Assembly: GCA_019925105.1 (NCBI GenBank)
Contig: JAHGAU010000006.1
Span: forward strand, 992,001 to 1,056,000
Reading direction: 5' to 3'
Source of the DNA: Niebla homalea
Lineage: Eukaryota > Ascomycota > Lecanoromycetes > Lecanorales > Ramalinaceae
DNA length: 64,000 nt
Shown in pieces: positions 1 through 9,750 of the stretch. Under the pieces are notes generated by a model that was not told the origin of the DNA, did no database searches, and saw nothing but the letters and a program-made list of their open reading frames with translations. Each line of letters opens with the position of its first letter. Position 1 is the first letter of the stretch. The translations under genes and the position numbers were made by a program.

Positions 1-540
1 TATCCTTATGCTTAAAAATTATTTGAGTTTATTTAGGTTTTTTATTTTATATTTTTAAAAGAATTAATTTTAAAAAATATTTACTTTTTAATTATTCTTA
101 CGATTATAAAAAACGACGATATTATCTATAAAGAAGAACATTATTATATAATCGTTAATAAAGAAATATTTAACTTCCGGGATTTACTTTAAGCTTAAAT
201 CTATTAATATTTATAAGAAATTCCGGAACTATAATATTAATAATTATTTTAATTTATATAAAGCGTAAAATAGGAAAAGTAAAACTTTACCCTTATACTT
301 TTCTAATAATTTAATATACGTAAGTTCGTTTATCTTATTATTAATAAATATATTAATAGTATTTTATTATCTTATTTCTAAATTAAACGTAATTATAATA
401 TTTATAAATACTCTTAAAACTCGTATTATTAAAGTAACGGTAAATATATCTTATTTAGTCTTTTATAAATTACTTTTTATATAAAGCCTCGCTTTATACT
501 TTATAAGATACTTTTTATTATTAAACTTATACTTAAATAT
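1..540 (-). pseudogene. possible gypsy-like RT relic
   Basis: AT-rich, no open frame. Read on the minus strand through stops, about 100-240 gives a stretch ending in FIDNIVVFYNR (about 103-137). This resembles the FVDDIVVFS core of Ty3/gypsy reverse transcriptases with one Asp changed to Asn, preceded by a weak match to the FQ..ID..L region. No LTR or other domain is visible, and the window edge cuts the left side. The match is short, so this is a tentative call; nothing else is recognised in these 540 bases. Confidence 0.35.
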
Positions 541-563
541 TTGATTGATTGATTGATTGATTT
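541..563 (-). repeat. orphan LINE tail, (TGAT)n
   Basis: A run of about five TGAT units followed by ttt. The same tetranucleotide run marks the 3' end of every minus-strand LINE here (50021, 62857), where it is followed by conserved LINE 3'UTR. Here the LINE body is absent: an LTR begins at 564. Either the LTR element landed at the tail and later rearrangement removed the body, or this is only the tail of a nearly fully 5'-truncated copy. Confidence 0.6.
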
Positions 564-884
564 TGTTAGACTGACTCCGCTGGCGGCACGCCGGCGGGAC
601 TAGTAAAGGTAGGTGTAGAAGACGTAACGTTACGGTCTGGATACTTAAGTACTATTTTAATAAGTAGATTAATAATAAGATTAATTCTTAAGGAACTTAA
701 AAAGAATTAAGGTATAGCCTTTACTTAAGGTAAAGGTAATAACTAGCCCGCTTTACGCCTGTTGAGCTACGGCTTATGAATAACACATATTAAGGCCGTT
801 ACCAAGGCCCTTTACCAAGGCCCTTTGCCAAGGCCTAACGGCCTACCTTGACGTAGCAGTATGGCGCACTACTGTGGCGCCGGC
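564..884. mobile_element. truncated LTR, hairpin-LTR family (copy 1)
   Basis: Starts TGTTAGACTGACTCC and is co-linear with the solo LTR at 33096-33428 until the shared GGCGCCGGC. There it stops abruptly at the start of the TRIM-1 LTR (885), missing the last ~25-30 bp. It contains a GC-rich hairpin (577-597, 9-bp stem with one G-T pair, GCA loop) and a short tandem motif based on ccaaggcccttt (about 791-832) with one more unit than the 33096 copy. RIP is milder than in its surroundings. No target duplication can be assigned. Confidence 0.75.
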
Positions 885-1062
885 TGTCAGGGTGATAACC
901 ACTCGGCCATCTCATGGATAAAAGTAGCTATCCGGGGTAGGTAATAGCGCTTAGGGGTAAGCCGCTATTACCATATATGAGAAGGTAGTCTACCCGGGGG
1001 ATCACCCCCAGGGGTAGGCCCTACCCCGGAGCCCTTGCTCCAGGGTAGGTACTGCCATAACA
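885..1062 (-). repeat. TRIM-1 3' LTR
   Basis: 178 bp, plus-strand ends TGTCAGGG and CCATAACA. Its sequence from the agtagctatccgggg motif onward is almost identical to the right LTR (7927-8101). On the minus strand it ends with GGCCGAGTGGTTATC just before its terminus, which resembles a tRNA A-box (see findings). Confidence 0.8.
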
Positions 1063-1078
1063 GTATCCCCTCTCCTAT
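1063..1078 (-). other. TRIM-1 polypurine tract
   Basis: On the minus strand this reads as an almost pure purine block (taggagaggggatac) directly abutting the 3' LTR. This is where plus-strand DNA synthesis primes in LTR retrotransposons. It sets the minus orientation of TRIM-1. Confidence 0.55.
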
Positions 1079-1150
1079 AGGCTCGTCCCCGAGCCCATAG
1101 ACTATAAACCACGCCTCCGGGGGGGAGTTACACCCCGGGCTGGAGGTTCT

Positions 1151-1285
1151 TGTTGAAACGGTAGGGTGTAACTTGCTTAGTTGAGTACTATGTAAGGTGC
1201 TGAGCGATATCTATCTATGAGAAGTGGAAGTACGCTAGTTCCCTTTTAATAATAGCTAAGGTCTCTGCCTTCTATATTTTTAATA
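1151..1285 (-). repeat. Copia-1 3' LTR
   Basis: 135 bp, TGTTGAAACGG...TTTAATA. It shares gcgatatctatctatgagaagtgga and nearby sequence with the right LTR; the differences are almost all transitions. The target duplication gttct precedes it. Confidence 0.85.
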
Positions 1286-2379
1286 CTCTTATTTAATTAA
1301 TAGCTTTATAACATTATAATACCGTATTATTTATTAAGTAAGGAGCAAATAGCTCTTATTAAACCGTACTACCGTAGTAACGGATATATCCATCTTAATT
1401 TTAATAATAAGGGGTATATCCATCCTAAACTTTAAAGGTATAATTATTTTAATCCTAAATAATTCCTGAATTTAAGAAAGCTATCCCTTAATAACGGCTT
1501 TATAAGGCTATTAATTATTATATCCCCAGTAAAATAATATATAAGCTTTACTTATTTATTAATTATATATTTACGGAGGAAGTAATACTTAATATATATA
1601 TACTTTATCTTTAAGTGGTTTATAAGGTCCTTAATTAATATAATCGCTCCTTAGTTATTATAAAAGATTACCGTAATAAGGGTAAAGGCCCCGGTATCGT
1701 ATTTAAGCCAGGTAAGAAAAGCGTAGTTTTATACGATATCTTTATCCTTAAAGGCCGGTAATATTATTAAATTTAAAGTAACTTTAATAAGTTAGGTTAA
1801 TAATTATTTAAGCCAGATTGCTTCTTTAATAATATTATATTATCCTATATATTTAGCTTTATAAATAAATAAAGTTATAATCGGTTAACGTTTTAAGGAT
1901 TAATTAATAATTATACTTTTAAGGTTAAAAATATACCCGGAAATAGACCGATATATTTACGGATCGCCGGCATAATTTAAGTCCGTATAACCATTAAAGG
2001 GCTTTAAAGGGCTTTAAAAGATAAGCTTTAAGAAAATTATACTATAAAGGTAATAAAAGATCTTCTTAACGGCTATTTAATACCCTTTATTAAGGTTAAA
2101 CGCGTAACGTAATATTACTGATACCATATAAACTATATTAAGCTTAATACTTATTATAACGTATATAAGTAAGCCAATAACGGATTAATATTTAAGCCGG
2201 AATTACTTCGGAGCGGTATACTTCTTATCCGCCGGTTTAAAACGGGTACTTATATTTATAGGGATAATTATATTATTACCCTTAAAGAAAGGATTATTAT
2301 ATATATTAAATTAAATAAGGATTTATTTAATATAATTCTTTTAATTAAGAATTAAGATTTAATTTTATTAATTATAAAT

Positions 2380-2950
2380 AATACTTATATTTAAGTATTA
2401 ATTATATAGGTTTAAATTAAATATTTTGAACTTCTTATTTAATTAAGTTTTTAAGTTAATAATAATCCGTTTATTAACTTTTATTATTAAGATAGTATTA
2501 ATATATACGGTAACAATAATATTGGTATTTAGGTTTAAGAATATATTATAATTTTTATTAATATAATAATAATTAAGCTTTTTAAGGAATATAAAGAGAT
2601 ATTAATATTAAATCCGGGGTAATTATTTAAGCTTATATAAAATTTTATTTAATAAATAAATATATCTTAAATTATTATTAAAGTCCGTTAATTAATAAAT
2701 ATAAATCTTTTTAAGGATATTATTATAAAAAAATACTATTTTAACGTTTATTTGTTTAATCTTTAGGTTATATATAGCCGTTATAATAAAGAAGGTTTTA
2801 TAGCTTATAAACTTAATTATCGTTATAAAAGTATTGAAAAAGTTTAAGCCTTTTTTTATTAAAAGCTATAGATTATTTACCGGGCCTTATACCGGGTGAT
2901 ATTACCGTTTAATTTATATTTATACTTATAAATTTACTTATTATTTAATA
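2380..2950 (-). pseudogene. Copia-1 reverse transcriptase
   Basis: On the minus strand, reading through stops, about 2894-2720 gives NGNITRYKAR, then ETFS-like FSILL..., then a Q-M-V-K-like segment. This corresponds to the RYKARLV...ETFSPV...QMDVK block at the start of copia RT. Further left, about 2400-2540, comes a region like ...LK..L...VQNIGFKPI that follows the YVDD box in this family. The YVDD box itself is too degraded to read confidently. Many in-frame stops; non-functional. Confidence 0.7.
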
Positions 2951-5900
2951 TATTAATACCGGGAAATAAATCTATTAAAACTTAAATTTTATTCTTTTTT
3001 AAAAACTTAATTTTATTTTCTATAATAAACGCTTATTCTATTTTACGGTATATGTTTTTTATAACTTATATATAAATTATAAACTTAATATAGTCCGTAA
3101 GAATCGTAATTATAAAATATATAAATATTAATTAAAAGCCGGCGGCTTAATAATTAAAGTTTTAATAACGTTAATAACTTAAAGGTTATATTTTAATTAC
3201 GTAAATTTAAATAAGCGGGTCTAAAGATTTAATAAGTTTTTTTAGAAATAAATAATAATATAAAATTAAATTATAAGGATTAAATAAGCTTAAGTTTAAA
3301 TTTATAAAAATATATATATCCGGAAATTCCTTTATAATATTATTATTAAAGATAAATAAGGATAATATAAATAAATTATCCTTATTAATATTTTCCTTAA
3401 TAATTATAGGTTTTAAGGTTATATAAAACTTAAGTTATTTATTAAATATAAGTTTAATTATATTTTTAATAATAATATTATTAATTTTATCCGTAACGTT
3501 TATAATATAAAAGTTTTATATAATAATAATAACCGGCTTATTATCTATATTTTTATTATTATTAAAACGTATCCGTTTTAACGATAACTAGAAATCTACG
3601 GTAATTATTTCTTTTTATTTCGGTATTAAATAACGAATTAATAAGGGGTTATCGGCCTTATATTTAAATTAAACGGTTTTATCCTTTAATTATTTAACGT
3701 AATTATAATATTAAACCCGGTTATTTAATATAAATATTTTATAAACGTAATAACCCTTAAAGCCAATAAAGTGTCCTTTAATAACTTTAATTTAAAATTT
3801 TATTTAATTTATATCCGGAAGCTTATATTCTTAATATATATTACGTTATTTAACTTTTTTAATAAAAGTTTAATTAAGTTTTTTAAGACCTATAATTTAA
3901 TTTAATATATTATAAGTACTTATAAATATTATATTATATATAAAGGCCGTTATAATAATAAGTTTAATAATAAGAATACGTAATAAGTTATTATTTAATA
4001 ATATTATATAAACCCGAATAATAAGGATTTAATTTATTTATTTAGAAATACCGTTTTATTAAGGATTATAAAATACCGTAAACTCTTATTAAATACCTTT
4101 AATATACCGTTAATTATTAAATTGGAAATTATTATATATATTATTATTATTAATATATAAATAACGGATAAAGCAATTTAAATAATAAATCCTTTTTATA
4201 TAATTTTAAAAGGCTTTAAAAACCGTTTTATACGAGGAATCTAATAATAAGGTTATATAAATGACTTTAATAACGTTTTTAATAAAAATAATAATTTATT
4301 TATAATTAATTTTTATATTATATAAATATTAAGCTTAATATAATTTTTATTTAACTTAAGCTTTATTTATATTTCCGTATAAATAATGTATTTATAATCC
4401 TTTAATAAATCCGATAAATTAAAGAAATTAATACCGGTTATTATTTCCGGTAAAAGCTTAATATTTTACTCCCTTATATATTTTATTATTTTATATTAAT
4501 ATTTTAAGGCTTCTTAATTTATAGTAATAATATATAGGGCCATAGGTATTAAATTATTAATAACTTTAATATTAACTTTAAGGAGGTAAAAAGCCGTTAA
4601 TAAAAGTTTTATAAAAATATTATTATAATTAATAAATATATTTAAATCCTTTAGATTATTATTTTATTTAAAAAGATAACCGATTTATTATAGTTATCCG
4701 GGGTTAATAAAATTAAAAATATTATTAAAAATAAAAAAAACGTTATAAACGATTAAATTACAGACGCCCTTATTAAATTAATATAGAATTTTAATAACTC
4801 CAATATAGGTAATATTCCTCCCCCCGGAAAAGCCTTTAATAAGAATAAACTTAAAAAAAAGTTCCTTATAGATAAATATACGGTTATTATTAATAATATA
4901 ATTTATATAACCGATATTAAAGATATAAATAATAAAAATAAATACGTTTATAATTAAATATACTTAATAATCCCGGTAAATAACGGGCGGTAAAGCCAGT
5001 ATAATAATAATAACGTATATAAAGGCTAGGTTTATTAAGGCTTTAACCCCCGAAAAAGCTTTATATTCCTTATCCTTAAACTTATTATTATCTTTATTAT
5101 TATTTTTATTGCCGTTATTATTATTATTACCACGGCGCCGGCATTTTTAATTATTACCGGTACTAGTATTATTATTATTATTATTATTATAACGTTTATT
5201 ATTATTATTATAAATCGATTTATTATGCCCGTAAAATAAGCGATAACCGGTAACGATATAAAAACGTTTTTTTTATAAAACCTTAACGTAATAACTTTAA
5301 CGGATATTAAATTACGGAAGAATACGGAGTAAAATAAAGTTATTAAAACGGATATTATCCCGGAAACGTAGATCGGTAATAATAACCGTAAAGGTTAAAG
5401 TATTAAACGTAAACGTTTTATTTAAGGCTTTATATTAAAGAAACCGATTAATAATATAGGTAAATACGTATTTTAAAACATTAATATTATTATTAACCAT
5501 TTAAAACGGCTTATATTTATTATTATATTAATTAATATAAACTTTATATTCCGGATTAAAACCCTTATAAAACTATTAAATAAATACGTTATTATTAATA
5601 ATAATTATATCCTAGAAGTTTTATAATTTATTAAAAAGGTCTTAATATTTATTATAATATTTATTTAAATCTAAATATTAATTAAAAGTAAAGGAAGTAA
5701 AACGCTTAAGGATTAATGCGAAATAATTTAAGTCTTTAGGCTAATATTAAGTACGGAGGGTATTTTACGTTACTTTAATATTCTTAATATTTTTAATAAT
5801 ATATTAATTAATCCCTTTAATCCTTATACGGATTACGGTATAAATTATAGAGTGCCCTTAATTATAGGTATCTTAAGCCTTTATAAGCTTATTACCCTTA

Positions 5901-6063
5901 AGAACTTCGGTCTTAATAAAGTGTAAGTTAAAATCTATAATTTAATAATTAAGTTAAATAAGCTTAAGCCTTTTACTTATCTTACGTTCCTATATAATAT
6001 ACTTAAGGTTATCTTTAAGCTTAATAACCTTATTAAAGGTACCGGCAATCTTAAAGGGATCAG

Positions 6064-6065
<2 letters not shown>

Positions 6066-6145
<80 letters not shown>
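6066..6145. repeat. (TAA)n microsatellite
   Basis: About 80 bases of uninterrupted TAA repeats (roughly 27 units) within the expected gag part of Copia-1. Shorter AAT/TTA runs at about 5095-5215 suggest the gag had low-complexity codon repeats (Asn- or Ile-type depending on frame). The purity in an otherwise mutated element suggests recent slippage. Confidence 0.9.
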
Positions 6146-7174
6146 TTAGCTTAAAGGTTAAAGAGATCTATATCGTTAAAAAACGACAGGATTATAATTA
6201 ATAATATTAAGCTTTTAAATAAGGATAACTTAAATGGTAATAATAATAAATAATACTTTAAATTATTATCCTTAAAGACTATAACCTTCTTAAATAAAAC
6301 ACGCGTAAATTGAAACGTCCTATAAAGTAAATAGTAATAAGCCCGGAGTTTCTTTTTATTTAATAAGAACTATACTTTAAAAGTTAATAAATAATAAAGC
6401 TTTTTAATCTTAACGGACCGTTTAAAATATAAAGCTTATAAAATATATATAATATATTAAATAAAAGAACGTTATTTAAGGATAAATAATTTAATTATTA
6501 ATTAAAATAATAGAACGTATAAATTAAAATAATTAACGTATTCTTAATAATCTTAATAAAAAGCCTTTAAAAATAAAGTTATAATTAATTTAAACCTTAA
6601 TAATTTTAATAAAAAAAGAAAAAGCTTTAAAAATAAATATTTTATTTCTTTTTATATTTAAACTTTAATACGGTAATTAAAATAAACTTTAATATAAGGT
6701 TAAAATAATAATAACTTAAATTAAATAATTAATTTAATTAAAAGGCTAAATATATATTATAATAAACTTTATAGGCCGCTTTAATCGCCTTAATAATAAA
6801 TAAATATTTCCCTTTATTCTTTAAAGGTATTAACGCGTTTATTAGGGATCCGCCGATTTAACGGCTTTATAGGTATTATTATACCTTTATAGTATACGTA
6901 TAGATCGGTATATAGGGTTATTATACTTTACGATTCTACGTATAAATAGTGGTTTAAGCTGGAAGCGTTTTAATTTTTTTATTTTTATCTTAACCTCCTT
7001 ATTTTTTAAATAGTTAAGGATTAAATCGATAGGATTATTAAGCAATTACGTAATTATAATAATTATAAAAGTCATTATAATATTTACGATAACGGAGCGA
7101 CGGCTTTTAAGGTATTTAAGTTATATAGCGTAATTAAAGCTTATTAAATTAATAAATATAATAATAAGCATATA

Positions 7175-7190
7175 AGCCGGGCTTATAACC
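7175..7190 (-). other. Copia-1 primer-binding site
   Basis: Minus strand GGTTATAAGCCCGGCT directly inside the 5' LTR. Copia and Ty5 prime from a half-tRNA cut in the anticodon loop of initiator Met tRNA, whose anticodon arm contains GGGCTCATAACC; one G-to-A change explains the difference. The same sequence is repeated in Copia-2 (18221-18236). Confidence 0.65.
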
Positions 7191-7325
7191 TGTTAAAACG
7201 GTAAGGTATAACTTGCTTAATTAAATACTATATAAGGTGCTAAGCGATATCTATCTATGAGAAGTGGAAATACGCTAGTTCCCTTTTGGTAATAGCCGAG
7301 GTCTCTGCCTTCTGCACTTCTAACA
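7191..7325 (-). repeat. Copia-1 5' LTR
   Basis: 135 bp, TGTTAAAACGG...TTCTAACA, followed by gttct. The two LTRs carry different mutations (one end kept CTTCTAACA, the other the start GTTGAAACGG), so RIP hit them independently after insertion. Confidence 0.85.
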
Positions 7326-7330
7326 GTTCT

Positions 7331-7926
7331 CTTAGAACCTGATTGGGTAGGTAAATAGGGGTTAAGAACTCCTTATTTAAGGGAGATCACCTCCGGTATA
7401 AATCCGAACCTCTTAAGCCGGATCCGGATTTAATAGCTTGTAAATATAATTTAAGGGTTTAATAACTTTATAAGAATATAATCCGGGATTTAATATTTTT
7501 ATTAAAAATAACCTATATTTTTTATTAAGTAAATAAAGGTTACGTTTTAAAATATTTTATTTACGGTCTTATAATTAACTTATATAGTTTTAAGGCGTTT
7601 TAACCCCCTGTATCGGTAATTTTCGGGTATTCCGGCCTTTTTTAATAGTTTTCAGATATTCTGGCCCCTTTTAATAATTTTTAGGTATTCCGGCCCCCCT
7701 TAATAATTTTTAGGTATTCCGGCCCCCCTCGGTAATTTTTTATACCTCGGATTTCAGCCTTCGGTACTATAGGGTAACGGGTTTTACCCGCCCCCGTATT
7801 TATGCTTAATCTTACTTCCTAAGTTACTTAAAATAGGCGTCCTCGGATTTAAACTATAGACTTACCCCCTTTAAACCCTTAAGGTTAACTCCGGGGGTAT
7901 ATTACCCTGAAGTTACGCTATTATTC
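7331..7926 (-). mobile_element. TRIM-1 interior, right part
   Basis: Non-coding interior between the Copia-1 duplication and the 5' LTR. It holds a minisatellite (7614-7740), moderately preserved GC-rich patches (7335-7430, 7740-7915) and AT-rich RIP-mutated sequence between them. No reading frame or protein similarity is visible. Confidence 0.6.
7614..7740. repeat. 28-30 bp minisatellite, about four units
   Basis: Tandem copies built on the core ttaataatttttaggtattc followed by cggcccccc, at about 7614, 7645, 7675 and 7705, with a fifth degraded start at about 7730. The copies differ mainly by transitions (tattccgg versus tattctgg, ttttcagg versus ttttagg), and the C-run length varies between units. 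Confidence 0.8.
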
Positions 7927-8101
7927 TATTAGGGTAATAACCACTCGGTTACTAAGGTAAAAGTAGCTATCCGGGGTAGGTAATAGCGCTTAGGGGTAAG
8001 CCGCTATTACCATATATGAGAAGGTAGTCTACCCGGGGGATCACCCCCAGGGGTAGGCCCTACCCCGGAGCCCTTGCTCCAGGGTAGGTACTGCCATAAC
8101 A
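7927..8101 (-). repeat. TRIM-1 5' LTR
   Basis: 175 bp, plus-strand ends TATTAGGG (originally TGTCAGGG) and CCATAACA. The segment from agtagctatccggg to the end matches the left LTR almost base for base, including the GC-rich palindrome around acccgggggatcacccccag. Confidence 0.8.
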
Positions 8102-8369
8102 AAAGATTACCCTTTTAAGTTTATTAAGTATATATAATCGTAATAAATAATTAACGGATTTTAGGTTATAAATAAGGCCGTCCTTTAATATAAAACGTAA
8201 TTTGGTTTTTATATTTTATAAATTTAACTTTTCCTCGGTTATTAAAATTTTCTATAATTTCATTTATATTTTATTTTTTATATATTCTTTTTTAATTTGC
8301 CCTTTAAATTCATTTAAAATATAAATATAATAGAAAGTAATTAATTTATTATTATTTACGTTATTAAGA

Positions 8370-8670
8370 ATTCCGATTTCTATAAATAAAGTTTACGTAT
8401 TATTAATTAATCGTAAAAGTATATTAAGAACGATATTTACCGAATTTAACTTATAACGTAATAAAATATTGAATATCGATAAATATTATAACGTATAAAT
8501 TAAGCGGAAATTAAGCTTTTTAATTATAGAGGTTTTTAAATTAATTTATCTAGAAATATTAATAATTACGTTATAATTTATAAAGATTATATAATTAAGT
8601 TTATAATAATTTATTTTAATTAAATATTTAATTTTACGTATAACCCAGATTATACTTATAATTTCCAATT
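8370..8670 (-). pseudogene. Gypsy-2 RNase H domain
   Basis: Minus-strand reading gives WVIRKIKYLIK, then a TSIIKKLNFRL segment, then YLSIFNILLRYK and NSVNIVLNILLRL. It aligns with the fungal gypsy RNase H pattern VWAVRK.R.YL...TS...KLN.RL..A.QYLS.F...VRYKPG..N.V.DALSRL. The loss of PDALS to LNILL and similar changes is consistent with RIP plus stops. Confidence 0.75.
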
Positions 8671-9149
8671 CTGTAAATTAATAATTTTTCTTAGTTATAT
8701 TTAAGCTTTTATTAAGGAATATTATTAATTATACTTTATTACGTATAATTTTTAATAAATCGCTAATCTCCGTAATATTATAAAGTAACGGGTTATCCTT
8801 AATATAATATATTATAGCCATAATACTTAATTCCTTTAATATATCGATATCGGTAAATAAAGGTTAATTAAAATTATAATATATAAAAAACGATGGTTCT
8901 AAAAATACGTTTTTTAGATCCTTAAAAGTACGGTCCTTTTTTTAAGTAGGTATAAACTTAATTTAAAATGTCTTTTACTTATAACGTAGACCGGTATACT
9001 TTAAATTTATTTTTCTAAAATCTATAATAAAAGAGGTTTTACGTACTTAAAGCGGGGTAATATATTAAATATAATTCTTTACTCCGGTATATAATTAATT
9101 TATAAAATTAAGGAAAACTTTAAAGTTTCTTAATAAGTTAAGAAATTTA

Positions 9150-9750
9150 AAATTCTATATAACCTTAATTTTATTATTAAGCGTAAATATCCTTAAAGAA
9201 TTAACTTATTAATTAAAAAGCTTAATTATAAAGTAACCGATAAATAATTTTATTAATAAAAGGTTTACGTATTTATTTTTAAGAATCTAAAAAACTTAAC
9301 GTAAATAAATAATATATTCCTTTAATAAATAACTGAAAATAATTATATTATCCATAAATACTTATATAAAATCTTATATTAAACGTAATATATTATTTAT
9401 TTATCTTTATATATATAAAAAACTACCTTTAAAATTTATTAATATAATTAAAGATTTTTCTTAACCCCTATAAGAGATAATAGAGAGTTTATACCGATCG
9501 GATTTACGTATAAAAAATTAATAGAAATAACCGTAAATATCGATTATAATAATATATTTATAACTTATAATTAAAGAAATTATTTCTTATTATAATAATA
9601 ACGGATATAAATCGGAAATCGTAATTTTATTAAATAACTGAATATTAATTATAATATAACTTTTATATTTATTTAAGGTATTACATTAAACGATAAAAGT
9701 AAAATATAAAAATTCCGTAAATTATATAAATTAATATAACTTATCCTTAT
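9150..9750 (-). pseudogene. Gypsy-2 reverse transcriptase core
   Basis: At 9356-9333 the minus strand reads MDNIIIFS, the RT catalytic box YMDDIIIFS with the second Asp changed to Asn. It is followed by LLKEYIIYLR..F.ILKNKYVNL, matching ..EEH..HLR.VF..LK...VNL. Stops occur through the frame. This and the downstream RNase H give the gypsy order on the minus strand. Confidence 0.8.

Larger units (their letters stand above)
1151..7325 (-). mobile_element. Copia-1: full-length Ty1/copia element, RIP-killed
   Basis: About 6.2 kb with 135-bp LTRs at 1151-1285 and 7191-7325, both starting TGTT and ending TAACA or its mutated form TAATA. A perfect 5-bp target duplication gttct lies at 1146-1150 and 7326-7330. 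Next to the right LTR the minus strand reads GGTTATAAGCCCGGC, matching the internal initiator-Met tRNA primer site used by copia/Ty5-type elements, so the element is on the minus strand. The RT shows RYKAR and ETFS motifs (about 2840-2895). Gag should lie at about 5000-7100 and integrase between, but both are too eroded to delimit. It is inserted in TRIM-1. All frames are broken. Confidence 0.85.
885..8101 (-). mobile_element. TRIM-1: miniature LTR element split by Copia-1
   Basis: Two LTRs (885-1062 and 7927-8101) in direct orientation flank a short interior (1063-1150 and 7331-7926). The middle is occupied by a complete copia insertion. Without Copia-1 and its 5-bp duplication the element is about 1.04 kb, too small for gag-pol, so it is a non-autonomous TRIM-like element. 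A polypyrimidine block just inside the left LTR (1063-1078, gtatcccctctccta) is a polypurine tract on the minus strand, which puts the 5' LTR on the right. Next to the right LTR the minus strand reads gaataatagcgtaac, which could be an eroded tggtagcg-type primer site. The outer flanks (ccggc and aaaga) do not match, so one side was probably rearranged. Confidence 0.7.

Noticed and set aside
541..563. telomere-like or simple satellite repeat
   Set aside because: The TGAT/AATC run occurs only at LINE 3' ends, so it is the LINE tail, not telomeric TTAGGG.
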